NCBI RefSeq assembly: GCF_029893085.1
Contig: NZ_JARXWI010000012.1
Coordinates: 19,331-83,330 of the forward strand
DNA from: Parabacteroides sp. PFB2-10
GTDB taxonomy: Bacteria; Bacteroidota; Bacteroidia; Bacteroidales; Tannerellaceae
Length of the DNA: 64,000 bases
Direction: 5' to 3'
A program made the position numbers and the translations under genes. The notes beneath the pieces were generated by a model. It made no database searches. It had not been told where the DNA came from and was given only the letters and a program-made list of their open reading frames with translations. Of this stretch, positions 36,212 to 45,319 are shown in pieces (position 1 is the first letter of the stretch; each line of letters starts with the position of its first letter).

Positions 36212-37387
36212 TTAATTTCTTTTCGCCTTCAAAATACCTGCAATCCTTTCCGAACTTTTACCATCTCCATAAGGATTGACAGCCTGTCCCATTTGCTGAT
36301 AAGCAGCTTTATCAATAAGTAGAAGCTCTACATTAGAAACAATCTTTTCGTAGTCCGTTCCTACCAACTTAACAGTACCGGCAGTCACTGCTTCCGGACG
36401 CTCTGTTGTATCGCGCATAACCAATACCGGCTTTCCTAATCCGGGCGCTTCTTCCTGAATACCACCACTATCAGTCAATACGATATAAGCATGATCCATT
36501 AAATAGACAAAAGGCAAGTAATCTACCGGTTCGATAAGATACACATTCGGATGATCTGTCGGATTCTCCCCAAAGACCTCCTGTAATGGTTTTCGGACAT
36601 TGGGGTTCAGGTGCATCGGATAAACAAAGTCCACATCGGGATAGGATTGCGCCAGCCGCTTTATCGCCTTACATATTTGCCTGAATCCCTCGCCAAAGTT
36701 TTCACGACGGTGTCCTGTGATTAGGATCAACCTCCTCTCCTCCTTTTCCCATTGTGACAATAAAGACTGAGATATGCCGAAAGAGGCTAAAGTCGAATGA
36801 ATTTGTGTTTCAAACTGCTCTTCTTTTTTAATTTGATTCAGGGCAATATGTAATGCATCAATAACCGTATTACCAACCACATAAATGTTTTCCGGAGATA
36901 CATTTTCTTTTAATAAATTCTCCTTACTTAATAAAGTGGGAGCAAAATGGCTGGTAGCGATGCGTGTTGTGATCTGCCGGTTCATCTCTTCCGGCCATGG
37001 GCTATATATATTATGCGTTCTCAATCCTGCTTCCACATGTCCAACCGGTATTTGTTGATAGAAAGCCGCTAAAGCCGCCACCATAGAGGTGGTGGTATCA
37101 CCATGCACAAGAACCATATCTGGTTGCACCTCTTTCAACACATCCCGCAAGCCACTCAATACACGTGTGGTTATATCATAAAGATCCTGTCCCTGCTTCA
37201 TGATATTCAAATCATAATCAGGTTTCACGTCAAACAGGAGCAATACCTGATCTAACATTTCCCGGTGTTGAGCCGTCACACATACGATTGTCTGAAATTC
37301 TTCCGGGTACAACTTTAGCTTTCTAACCAAAGGACACATTTTTATCGCCTCCGGACGGGTGCCAAAGACCAGCATTATCTTCTTCAT
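36212..37387 (-). CDS. wecB: UDP-N-acetylglucosamine 2-epimerase (non-hydrolysing)
   Basis: The start is set at MKKIMLVFGTRPEAIKMCPL (391 residues), which leaves 4 bp after the licD stop; two in-frame ATGs further upstream overlap licD. The enzyme interconverts UDP-GlcNAc and UDP-ManNAc in the cytosol. Signatures are GTRPEAIKMCPL, VHGDTTTSMVAALAAFYQ, GHVEAGLRTHNIYSPWPEE, ILITGHRRENFGEGF and LTDSGGIQEEAPGLGKPVL. It supplies ManNAc, or its derivatives, to the polysaccharide made by this locus. No UDP-ManNAc dehydrogenase (wecC) lies next to it; the ugd-family gene to the left looks UDP-glucose specific. Confidence 0.95.
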   Translation of the reverse strand: MKKIMLVFGTRPEAIKMCPLVRKLKLYPEEFQTIVCVTAQHREMLDQVLLLFDVKPDYDLNIMKQGQDLYDITTRVLSGLRDVLKEVQPDMVLVHGDTTTSMVAALAAFYQQIPVGHVEAGLRTHNIYSPWPEEMNRQITTRIATSHFAPTLLSKENLLKENVSPENIYVVGNTVIDALHIALNQIKKEEQFETQIHSTLASFGISQSLLSQWEKEERRLILITGHRRENFGEGFRQICKAIKRLAQSYPDVDFVYPMHLNPNVRKPLQEVFGENPTDHPNVYLIEPVDYLPFVYLMDHAYIVLTDSGGIQEEAPGLGKPVLVMRDTTERPEAVTAGTVKLVGTDYEKIVSNVELLLIDKAAYQQMGQAVNPYGDGKSSERIAGILKAKRN

Positions 37388-37391
37388 ATTA

Positions 37392-38183
37392 TTATTCATC
37401 AAATTCAACAGAACAGGTATGAAATTCTATTTTACTAAAATCAGGCAATTGCCAATAATCACCATACTGCGCTTTCAATACAGCATCGTAATCACGGGGC
37501 ACAAAAAACTTTTTCCCTTCAAACTCCAATTCAACCAATGGATATATCCATTCCTTTTCAAATTGGGTAGAAAAAAAAGAACCCAATGGATAACTCACAT
37601 TCTTTCGGGCAAACAGATAAGAGAAGAAACTCAAACAGGGATAAAGAAACCTACTCAAACACAAGAAATAAGCCCGCAACAGCCCCTTTTTCCAAAGCCT
37701 GGAAGGATTTATCTTCACCATGCGTATAGCCAGCAATTGCATTTTATTGGAAACAAGATGGAATAAGCGTGATGCCGGTTCCCAGAAAAACAGATCGATA
37801 TAGATTCCTTTATAGCTATAATACCTATCATTATCATTATTTTCCTTAATCCTTGTATTTGGAATACGCAATTTTTCATAAGGCGCCACATAGGTGTAGT
37901 CCGTATCGTTCGCCTGCAACTGGTAATAGGTCGACTCCTTTAACAAGATCTGATGCAAACGTTTCAAATCTTTTTTCATCAATACAATATCCAGATCATC
38001 ATCCCACGGTATAAAACCTTTGTGACGGACAGCCCCCAACAATGTACCACCGGAAAGCCAATAATCGATATTATGCTTACGGCAAACAGCATCAACATAG
38101 ACCAGTATATCTAACATCTTCAACTGATGTCTCCGCAAAGAGGTTCCCTCCGCGTTTATATGTAAAAAATCACTTTCCTCCAT
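37392..38183 (-). CDS. LicD-family phosphotransferase
   Basis: This 263-residue cytosolic protein contains WLSGGTLLGAVRHKGFIPWD then DDLDIVL (residues about 41-67), the nucleotidyltransferase-like core of LicD/fukutin-family enzymes. These transfer phosphocholine, or in related members other phospho-alcohols, onto glycans. An Arg/Lys-rich middle and the conserved PRDYDAVLKAQYGDYWQLP near the C-terminus are also typical. It overlaps the flippase gene by 14 bp, so translation is coupled. Together with the glycerophosphodiesterase gene two positions upstream, it suggests a phosphodiester-linked substituent on the polysaccharide. No choline kinase or cytidylyltransferase gene is in the window, so the donor is unknown. 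Confidence 0.9.
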   Translation of the reverse strand: MEESDFLHINAEGTSLRRHQLKMLDILVYVDAVCRKHNIDYWLSGGTLLGAVRHKGFIPWDDDLDIVLMKKDLKRLHQILLKESTYYQLQANDTDYTYVAPYEKLRIPNTRIKENNDNDRYYSYKGIYIDLFFWEPASRLFHLVSNKMQLLAIRMVKINPSRLWKKGLLRAYFLCLSRFLYPCLSFFSYLFARKNVSYPLGSFFSTQFEKEWIYPLVELEFEGKKFFVPRDYDAVLKAQYGDYWQLPDFSKIEFHTCSVEFDE

Positions 38184-39585
38184 TATTCTTTACAAATAGC
38201 AACTGCACTATACGCACTATATACTCTCTAAACAGATACAGACCAAACAGACATATCAACAACAAAAAGAATATATTAAAGTATAAACTCTTCGTATAAA
38301 AAACAACAAAAGAGAATGCCAGCGACACACATACGATCAACATTGTCTTTATATGAACAGAAATACGAACCTTGTTTCGAATAATAAAAATCCGCATAAA
38401 GACATTCACCAGATAGCTAACCAACATCCCGATCGTTGCCCCTTGCAATCCCCAAAAAGAAATGAACAAAGGTACTAAAATAAGATTAAACAAACAGGCT
38501 ATCAAGGTAGAATACATAATTATCCTCGTTGCTTTAATGGCTGCGTAAATCTGTCCGAGAAAACCACTTACAACTGCAATAACCGCCACAACAATATAAA
38601 GAGGAATGATATCGAGTGCCATCACATAGTCACCCTTTACCATATAAGGAAATATCAAAAAAGAAAAAGCAATCAAAGCAGAAGCGCCTACTCCAAAAAA
38701 AAGAATCAACAGATTGACTGCCTTTGTATAAAACAGACTCAATGCCTCTTTATTTTCATTTCCTTTTTTAAATGCTACCTCTTGCCAAGCCAGGTTGAAA
38801 CAGGTAGATAATAAGTTGATCACTAATCCAAACTTAACAGCGATCAGGTATATACCATTGGCTTCTAACCCCAACACATGAGAGATGGCTACATTGGTAT
38901 AGCCGGTTAGCGACCAATAGGCTAATGAATTTAAAGACAGCGGTAGAGAGAATCGGAATAAACGGTTCAAGACCTCTTTATTATAATACCGGAATGATAA
39001 CTGGCGAACAATACCCAGTTTGACTTCCAACATCAGAATTTGCACAGACAATCCGATAATGGACGAAAGATACAAAGCCTCTATGCCCCATTTCAAAAAC
39101 ACCAAACCTACTATATTCAGACAAGACGTCACCAAGGTGGCAATAACACCGGACAAGGCAAACAATCTGCTAAAACCCAATGCCCTGGCAAGGTATCCAA
39201 ACAGGTTATTGAACACCATACAAACCCCATACAGATAGATATAACCTATATAACGGATATCGAACAAGACCCACAGCGTAAAAGCGACAAGGGAGTAAAG
39301 CAATAAAGAGCCTGAGAAAATAATAAAACCATTAAATATAGGCGACCCAATGGTTGATTTGTCTTTTTCGTCAAAGATAAATCGCATAATCCCTACATAG
39401 ATATCAATAAAAAGAAAAGTAACGACCAGGTTCAGGTAAGTATTTGACACATCATAATAACCTAATTCAGAGGTAGGAATATAGGAAGTGTATACGGGTA
39501 ACAGGAAGAACATTATCAGTTTTGACAACACACTTCCAAGAAAATACAGTCCGGAAGATTTTATAAAATCAGAGATAAGACTCAT
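38170..39585 (-). CDS. Wzx-type oligosaccharide flippase
   Basis: The 471-residue integral membrane protein has about 14 hydrophobic helices, as in polysaccharide biosynthesis proteins of the MATE/MOP superfamily. The N-terminal FIKSSGLYFLGSVLSKLIMF then FLLPVYTSYIPTSELGYYDV is the hallmark start of these flippases. It should move undecaprenyl-linked repeat units across the inner membrane for polymerisation by the Wzy-like protein of the plus arm. It overlaps the phosphodiesterase gene by 4 bp and licD by 14 bp, which supports one minus-arm transcript. Confidence 0.92.
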   Translation of the reverse strand: MSLISDFIKSSGLYFLGSVLSKLIMFFLLPVYTSYIPTSELGYYDVSNTYLNLVVTFLFIDIYVGIMRFIFDEKDKSTIGSPIFNGFIIFSGSLLLYSLVAFTLWVLFDIRYIGYIYLYGVCMVFNNLFGYLARALGFSRLFALSGVIATLVTSCLNIVGLVFLKWGIEALYLSSIIGLSVQILMLEVKLGIVRQLSFRYYNKEVLNRLFRFSLPLSLNSLAYWSLTGYTNVAISHVLGLEANGIYLIAVKFGLVINLLSTCFNLAWQEVAFKKGNENKEALSLFYTKAVNLLILFFGVGASALIAFSFLIFPYMVKGDYVMALDIIPLYIVVAVIAVVSGFLGQIYAAIKATRIIMYSTLIACLFNLILVPLFISFWGLQGATIGMLVSYLVNVFMRIFIIRNKVRISVHIKTMLIVCVSLAFSFVVFYTKSLYFNIFFLLLICLFGLYLFREYIVRIVQLLFVKNNGGK

Positions 39586-40418
39586 TTATTCTTCTTTTTA
39601 TACTTGAGCCAGTATTCCGGATCATCAGTTATGACAGACTGTATATAGGAATATCCGTAAACAGGAACTTCATCTACTGTATCCAACGTATATACCTCAA
39701 TAGTGTCAATCCATCTTTTCAGGTTCAACAAAATAGGATAATTGACCATCCCCTTATTGATGACAACACTTTTTAGATGAGAATAATCAGGAAGATGCAA
39801 ACTGGATACAGGGGGTTCTTTTTCCGTATATAAAAGCAGGCGGCACGGAATACTCTTGTTCTTATCTGATATTCTTTTCAGACAGCCATTAGAAAATGAA
39901 AGTACAGAGACCTTTGATTCCAAATCATATGCTTTCACCATACTCAACAATTTTTCTTCTATTTCTTCCGATGGAAACTTTATTTCTATATAATAGTTTA
40001 TTTTATTGCCAAGCATGTCAAAAACCTCCTTAAGCGTTGGTATCACCTCCTGGGCAAATTGCCCATTTGATTTTTTCAGATGAAACGTTTGTAATTCTTC
40101 TTTCGTATAATCCTCCACTGTTCCCGCTTTACCCGTCATACGCTCTAACTTCTCATCATGAAAAATCATGATCTCACCGTCTTTTGACAATTGAACATCG
40201 AATTCTACCACATCCAACCCGATTGCAAATGCTTTTTCAATACTTTTTAAGCTGTTCTCCGGAGTATCCCCATGAACGCCGCGATGGGCTATTATTTTCA
40301 CATGGCTAACTTCAGGAGACTGTTCTCCTGATCTCAGGCCAACCTCTTCTACAGGTTGAGACGTTTTCTCGCAAGCGCAGAAAAGCAATAACAACAATAC
40401 AAACAGGCGCTTTCCCAT
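39582..40418 (-). CDS. Glycerophosphodiester phosphodiesterase-family lipoprotein
   Basis: The 278-residue protein has a lipoprotein signal (RLFVLLLLLFCACEK, lipobox Cys near residue 15). A TIM-barrel GDPD domain contains AHRGVHGDTPENSLKSIEKA with the first catalytic His/Arg (about residues 44-63), VEFDVQLSKDGEIMIFHDE with the metal-binding Glu/Asp and second His (about 75-93), and YYIEIKFP. It therefore likely hydrolyses glycerophosphodiesters in the periplasm. Inside a polysaccharide operon with LicD, it may remove or recycle glycerophosphate- or choline-type groups; that role is inference. It is 57 bp downstream of wzz and overlaps wzx by 4 bp. Confidence 0.88.
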   Translation of the reverse strand: MGKRLFVLLLLLFCACEKTSQPVEEVGLRSGEQSPEVSHVKIIAHRGVHGDTPENSLKSIEKAFAIGLDVVEFDVQLSKDGEIMIFHDEKLERMTGKAGTVEDYTKEELQTFHLKKSNGQFAQEVIPTLKEVFDMLGNKINYYIEIKFPSEEIEEKLLSMVKAYDLESKVSVLSFSNGCLKRISDKNKSIPCRLLLYTEKEPPVSSLHLPDYSHLKSVVINKGMVNYPILLNLKRWIDTIEVYTLDTVDEVPVYGYSYIQSVITDDPEYWLKYKKKNK

Positions 40419-40475
40419 GGCAGTATAACAAATCGTTCACAACGAAGATAAATAAGAAAGCTCAATATCCTACAT

Positions 40476-42080
40476 CTAAACTGTATCTTTTTTCAATTCT
40501 TTTATCAAATCAACCATCACATTTTTCATTGCCAGGTATAAAACAGGTACCAGCAGGGTGAAAAGAAATATAAAAATAGCAGCATATAGTTTGCGGGGAG
40601 CTATCGACTTCTTCTTTACAAAAGCAGTATCAATAACGCGGGAACGCGGTTTTAGCTCTCCTTGAGCCAAAGCAATATCTTCGCGTTTCTGAAGGAGCAA
40701 CAAATAAACACCCTGATAAATTTCCTGTTGGCGTTTATACTCAATATACTCTCTTTCTAACGAAGGCACCTCTCCCATCTTCTCATAGATCAACGTCTCT
40801 TTATTATGCAAATCATCAATAACAAAATTCAGACCTGAACGCGCGTTGGCGATGGTGGCTTTTACGCTCTCACGCAACTGATCAACCTGACCTGTAAGCT
40901 GGCCAATCAATGGGTTTTCAAGTTTGGCAGATTTCAACAGTTGTGAACGTTCCAATAACTTCTCGTTATAAGCGGCAATAGCACCTCCACTCTCTCCATC
41001 TTTAGCAGAAAGCAACATAGGAACAAGATTATACCTGTTTGCCGGATCTTTCACATAGTCATCCAGCATATGAATGACTTGTATCTCTGTCTGAAGTTCG
41101 ATCAACTTAATCTGAATGTCCTGCATTTGAGAAATATAGAATTGTACGTCATATTCTATATCTGTCATATTATGTAAAGTCTTGAACTTTTCTATTTCTA
41201 ATTCTGTTTTCTTCAGCTCTTCCGATACATTCAACATACGATCATTCACAAAAGCCAACGACTTTTCCGACTCTTGTCGTTTTAATAGCTCATCCTGCTC
41301 ATTGTAAAAGCGAATCAATGTATTCAGAAAATCAATACCACGTGGCCTTTTATAATCAGGATAAGTCAATTCTAGCGTGTTGGAAGACTTGCTTAAATCT
41401 TCTACTAACATCCTATCAACTATTTCTTCTGCCACCCAGCTCGCCGGCTTTACTATTATCTTCATTTTATAGGCCGCTTGCAGAGGCATATCCCGATAAG
41501 ATAAAACAAATGCCCCCTGATTCAATTTGAGTTCGACCGGTAATGAGGTGAAGGTGAAATTATATTGTTTACCATCTTCCCGGGAGCTAACTTTAACGCT
41601 GCCTTTTCCATCCTCTCCAATTTCAACCGTCAATCGGATCTCATCATATAATTTTTCAAAAGTCAACGAGTCAGCAGTCAAGAGCAAGGGAGAATCGTCA
41701 TACATTTTATAACTATATGCTTTCGGTTTAAAATATTCCACATTCATCCCCAACGCATAGATGGTTTGCTTCAGCAATTGAGTAGAGGTCAGAATAGCCA
41801 TTTCATCTTCAATATTGACACTTCCGGCACCGCCACCGCCACCAATACCGAATGACTTCATCAAGCCGGCGGCTTCGCCCAAGCCAAAGCTCCCACCACT
41901 ACCATCTGTTTCCTGCACCTGAATACGGCTCATTATTTCAAAGGTTCTGGGTATCAACACCAAATAGAGTATAGCTATAAGTAGGGATATAACAAAAGCT
42001 CCTAAAAACACCCTCCACTTCCTAATATATCCAACAATAATGCTTTTTAAGCCTAATGTCTCTTTATCTTTTGTCTCCAT
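40476..42080 (-). CDS. Wzz/chain-length determinant protein
   Basis: The 534-residue inner-membrane protein has an N-terminal TM helix (VFLGAFVISLLIAILYLVLI, about residues 24-43), a Gly-rich segment (SFGIGGGGGAGSV), a periplasmic coiled coil (about 265-450, ESEKSLAFVNDRMLNVSEEL onwards) and a C-terminal TM helix (LYAAIFIFLFTLLVPVLYLA) after the conserved Pro-rich SRVIDTAFVKKKSIAPRK. It is a polysaccharide co-polymerase lacking the cytoplasmic tyrosine kinase domain of Wzc. It sets chain length and cooperates with Wza. It starts 5 bp after the wza stop. Confidence 0.93.
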   Translation of the reverse strand: METKDKETLGLKSIIVGYIRKWRVFLGAFVISLLIAILYLVLIPRTFEIMSRIQVQETDGSGGSFGLGEAAGLMKSFGIGGGGGAGSVNIEDEMAILTSTQLLKQTIYALGMNVEYFKPKAYSYKMYDDSPLLLTADSLTFEKLYDEIRLTVEIGEDGKGSVKVSSREDGKQYNFTFTSLPVELKLNQGAFVLSYRDMPLQAAYKMKIIVKPASWVAEEIVDRMLVEDLSKSSNTLELTYPDYKRPRGIDFLNTLIRFYNEQDELLKRQESEKSLAFVNDRMLNVSEELKKTELEIEKFKTLHNMTDIEYDVQFYISQMQDIQIKLIELQTEIQVIHMLDDYVKDPANRYNLVPMLLSAKDGESGGAIAAYNEKLLERSQLLKSAKLENPLIGQLTGQVDQLRESVKATIANARSGLNFVIDDLHNKETLIYEKMGEVPSLEREYIEYKRQQEIYQGVYLLLLQKREDIALAQGELKPRSRVIDTAFVKKKSIAPRKLYAAIFIFLFTLLVPVLYLAMKNVMVDLIKELKKDTV

Positions 42081-42085
42081 AATTT

Positions 42086-42892
42086 TTATTTTGAAATTGC
42101 TAAAATAACCGTTGTAATCACAGAGATAGCGCTCAAGATGGAGGAGAAGACTGTGATGCTGTATTGCTGCGCCTGGCTGTAACGGGCGTTTTTCTTCTTG
42201 GCGTCATTGGGTTCTACATAGATGAAGTCATTCTGCTTCAGGTAGAAGTAAGGAGATGCCAGCATATCGCTGCGGGTCAGATCCAAACGAGCAGATACCA
42301 ATTCACCATTTTCCTCCCGCATGACTAAGATATTCTTTCGGTCTGCGTTGATTGTCAGGTCGCCCACCGAGCCTAAAGCATCCAGAATAGACAAACGGTC
42401 AGAACGCGGAGTAATGGTTCCCGGACGGTTCACTTCACCCAAAATAGTGATATGAAAGTTGACGATCTGCACTTTCACCAACGGTTTTTCTATATGATCA
42501 GAAATCTTTTCTTTCAGGTATTCACCCAACTGCTGACGTGTGTAGCCTTCCGCCTTCACTTTCCCCAATACAGGAAAATCAATATATCCCTCTTTATCTA
42601 CAAGATAGGTATATAGGTTTTGCGTTGACTGTATAGTGGTTTCACCCTCTATTGGCGCAGAGTAAGCATAGGCGGGCGGGTTAAACGGTGTGGCTGCATT
42701 CGGATCCCATGACGTGACAGCAATCGTCAACAGATCATCCGGCACTATTTTTGTCTCATATGCTTGCGACATACTTTTCAACTGCTCCACTGTCAAGTCA
42801 TCAATTCCCTGCAGATAGGCAACATCTTTCGGGGTGCCGCAGGAGGCCAATACTAAAATCAGAAAAGAGAGAGATACTACTTTCAGTCTCAT
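42086..42892 (-). CDS. Wza-type polysaccharide export lipoprotein
   Basis: The 268-residue lipoprotein has lipobox LVLASC (Cys near residue 18). A poly-export domain (about residues 45-130, KIVPDDLLTIAVTSWDPNAA) is followed by a SLBB domain (about 150-205, VQIVNFHITILGEVNRPGTI). A C-terminal hydrophobic segment (ITVFSSILSAISVITTVILA) could be the outer-membrane-spanning helix of a Wza octamer. It exports the finished polymer through the outer membrane. It is the first gene of the minus arm, with a promoter box at 42922-42929. Confidence 0.93.
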   Translation of the reverse strand: MRLKVVSLSFLILVLASCGTPKDVAYLQGIDDLTVEQLKSMSQAYETKIVPDDLLTIAVTSWDPNAATPFNPPAYAYSAPIEGETTIQSTQNLYTYLVDKEGYIDFPVLGKVKAEGYTRQQLGEYLKEKISDHIEKPLVKVQIVNFHITILGEVNRPGTITPRSDRLSILDALGSVGDLTINADRKNILVMREENGELVSARLDLTRSDMLASPYFYLKQNDFIYVEPNDAKKKNARYSQAQQYSITVFSSILSAISVITTVILAISK

Positions 42893-42921
42893 AGGTTTAT
42901 TTATTTTTCAAATAAAAGTTG

Positions 42922-42929
42922 CAAATATA
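42922..42929 (-). promoter_or_regulatory. Minus-arm polysaccharide operon promoter -7 box
   Basis: The minus-strand sequence TATATTTG matches TAnnTTTG exactly, 30 bp before the wza ATG. The -33 element is not obvious. No UpxY/NusG-like antiterminator gene or invertible-promoter repeat was seen here. Confidence 0.6.
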
Positions 42930-43066
42930 GCCAATTTCGTTGAATCGAACAGGACGATTGTCGCCCGTTTCGACATGTTACAGATATAACGATGCAAATG
43001 TTAAAATATTGCTGCATCCTGTTGCAAATTTCATATATTCTCACTCTTTTATCCTGATTAAATCCG

Positions 43067-43074
43067 TAAGTTTG
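43067..43074 (+). promoter_or_regulatory. -7 box immediately before the CvfB-like start codon
   Basis: TAAGTTTG matches TAnnTTTG and ends 4 bp before the ATG at 43079. If used, transcription would start on or next to the start codon, giving a leaderless mRNA. No strong -33 element is visible. Confidence 0.4.
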
Positions 43075-43078
43075 TGGC

Positions 43079-43927
43079 ATGGGAAAAAACATAAAATACG
43101 AACTGGGTAAGTATAACACACTTACGATCGTGAAAGATCTTGATTTCGGTGTTTATCTGGATGGTGGTGACGAGTTGGAAATCCTATTGCCGGCGCGATA
43201 TGTGCCGAAAAACGTCAAGCCGGGCGACGAGGTAGAAGTCTTTATTTATCACGACAACGAAGGACGCCTGATTGCCACCACGCTTCGTCCCAAAGCGATT
43301 GTCGGCGAATTTGCCTTCATGCAGGTGAAGTCTGTCAACCAAATAGGTGCTTTCTTAGATTGGGGACTGATGAAAGAATTGCTTGTCCCCTTCAAAGAAC
43401 AAAAAACTTCGATGACCGAGGGCAGGTGGTATCCGGTCTATGTCCGGGTCGATAACATCACCGGGCGTATCATGGCATCTGCCCGGATCGAAAAGTTCCT
43501 TGATAATGTTCCTCCTATTTATGAATACAACCAAACGGTCGATCTATTAGTAGTCGACCAGACCGACCTTGGTTATCGCGTCATCATCAACAACCTCCAC
43601 ACGGGCATGGTGTATCACAACGAGGTATTCCAACAGATTGCCAAAGGCGACCGCCTCACCGGATATATAAAAGAGGTACGGGAAGACGAGAAGATCGATG
43701 TCAGCCTGACTCCTCTGGGTTATCAAAAAGTGGGTGGCATTGCCGACACCATACTGGAGACTTTAAAGATCCAGGGCGGCTTCATCCCACTACACGACAA
43801 AAGCGACCCGGAACAAATCTACGCCCTCTTCCAATGCAGCAAAAAAGCCTTCAAACAAGCCATCGGCGCCCTCTACAAAAAAAAGCTGATTACCATAGAA
43901 GAGAAGGGCATCAAACTGGTCGAATAA
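43079..43927 (+). CDS. S1-domain RNA-binding protein of the CvfB family
   Basis: The 282-residue cytosolic protein has tandem S1-like OB folds: first domain LGKYNTLTIVKDLDFGVYLD (about residues 8-60), second FMQVKSVNQIGAFLDWGLMK (about 79-135), third YRVIINNLHTGMVYHNEVFQ then GDRLTGYIKEVREDEKIDVS (about 170-215). A C-terminal winged-helix-like segment (about 225-282) completes the CvfB architecture. CvfB in staphylococci affects virulence gene expression through RNA binding; the role here is unknown. It is transcribed divergently from wza across 186 bp. Confidence 0.88.
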   Translation: MGKNIKYELGKYNTLTIVKDLDFGVYLDGGDELEILLPARYVPKNVKPGDEVEVFIYHDNEGRLIATTLRPKAIVGEFAFMQVKSVNQIGAFLDWGLMKELLVPFKEQKTSMTEGRWYPVYVRVDNITGRIMASARIEKFLDNVPPIYEYNQTVDLLVVDQTDLGYRVIINNLHTGMVYHNEVFQQIAKGDRLTGYIKEVREDEKIDVSLTPLGYQKVGGIADTILETLKIQGGFIPLHDKSDPEQIYALFQCSKKAFKQAIGALYKKKLITIEEKGIKLVE

Positions 43928-43997
43928 TTCGGGCTATACCAGCAGATGACAGGATAATCCTATTATCAATAAGGAAATAAAATATACGATACATAGT

Positions 43998-44987
43998 TTA
44001 TGATAGCCCTTTTAGTTTATAAACCAATAAATTATCTTCTGGGTCGCCATCTTCTCCTGATCCATAGAGCGTGAAAGTTTCTTCATCTACTGCAAAATAA
44101 ACCGGACGTCTTCCTTCTAAATAATACCTGATTACCGGATTTCCATCCAAATCAAATACTTCAAGAAAAGTTCCACAAGTAGAGTTTGCTCTGTTTTCGT
44201 TCCATGACGTACCAAAAAACAGTGCATATAAATAGCGCTTGCCTAAATAACTATACACATAAGATTCCTTGACATCTCCCTGGTTTTCAGAATTGACGAT
44301 GGTTGGATTATCAAACTTAAAACTCACTCTCTTAATTAGATTAAACTCAGTATCCATAAAGTCGATCTGTTTTTTATATCCGTAACAGAAAATGATACGG
44401 CTATCATTGGTAACGACATTGCCCATATCAGGATCTGCGATATAATCTATCATATCTGCGTTCCTGTATTTCCATGTTTTTTTAGGTAATTCATCTTGGT
44501 AATTCAATAGATACAGATTAGGGCCTGTGTACTGAGCGTCCACTACAAACAGAGAGTCATTTAGAAAGGCTGCTTCATGTACAGCATTTATATATTGGGG
44601 TTCTTTCGTTTCTTTAAATATAGCTTGCCCTTTTTCATCGATACCAAATCGATGAAATTTATGTTTATCCGCTATAAGAAAATCCGAAAATTTAGTTTGT
44701 ACTAACCACGGTAACACAAATTCTTCTGGTCCTTCTCCAATAGTACCAAAGGCACTTCTCAATTTATAATGGGTAAGATCATAAATATGGAACAAACTAT
44801 CTCTCTGTTTCATATTTTGAAGGATTAAAAAAGGATGTTTCACTTCTACCCTAATAGGACTGGTCATCCCATACAATGGCATTAAACCAGGAATCAGAGT
44901 TTCCTCTTTGGGAAAATGAGGATCTAAGGAACTGCATGCAGTAACTAAACAGCAGTTTACTATTAGTATAAAATGAGAAAATTTCAT
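43998..44987 (-). CDS. BF3164-like TolB-type propeller lipoprotein
   Basis: The 329-residue lipoprotein has a signal ending VTACSS (lipobox Cys near residue 18). The FGTIGEGPEEFVLPW motif (about residues 77-91) is the hallmark of BF3164-like proteins, predicted beta-propellers of unknown function in Bacteroidales. Blades follow as FLIADKHKFHRFGIDEKGQA and LFVVDAQYTGPNLYLLNYQD. It is broadly related in fold to the tandem pair at 11-13.4 kb but not a close paralogue. It stands alone and converges on the CvfB-like gene. A degenerate region with an insertion-sequence-like end and dispersed element B lies upstream. Confidence 0.8.
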   Translation of the reverse strand: MKFSHFILIVNCCLVTACSSLDPHFPKEETLIPGLMPLYGMTSPIRVEVKHPFLILQNMKQRDSLFHIYDLTHYKLRSAFGTIGEGPEEFVLPWLVQTKFSDFLIADKHKFHRFGIDEKGQAIFKETKEPQYINAVHEAAFLNDSLFVVDAQYTGPNLYLLNYQDELPKKTWKYRNADMIDYIADPDMGNVVTNDSRIIFCYGYKKQIDFMDTEFNLIKRVSFKFDNPTIVNSENQGDVKESYVYSYLGKRYLYALFFGTSWNENRANSTCGTFLEVFDLDGNPVIRYYLEGRRPVYFAVDEETFTLYGSGEDGDPEDNLLVYKLKGLS

Positions 44988-45319
44988 GACTGTTATTTTA
45001 AAATATAAATACTTTTACAACAAACGTATTAAAAAAAATGAATTATCCAAGCTTTTATTTGTTTTTTCAATAATCAATTGATAGTAATTATTCAGCATTT
45101 GTTGTTGATCTTCCCATATCTGATATTCACAAGTGTCCGCTACTTTTGGGTCAGCCCCCTCTTTATAGGCCGTTGCTTTAATATCAGTATATATAAACCA
45201 ATTCAACCCGACATGTCGCAAGTATGCCATCATACAGATTGCGTACCTGTGGGATGCATAAAATGAAGACCAAAGCTAATCGCTGGGAGGCCGTCTTATT
45301 TTTTAAAATGTTAAAATAG

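Noticed and set aside
36212..37387. wecB as a sign of a complete UDP-ManNAcA pathway
   Set aside because: No wecC-type dehydrogenase is present. The ugd-family protein has the UDP-glucose dehydrogenase pattern, so only ManNAc supply is claimed.
45015..45233. Small minus-strand ORF (72 codons) upstream of the BF3164-like lipoprotein gene
   Set aside because: No signal peptide or known domain, low-complexity composition, and it runs through an IS-end-like motif in a gap of decayed sequence.
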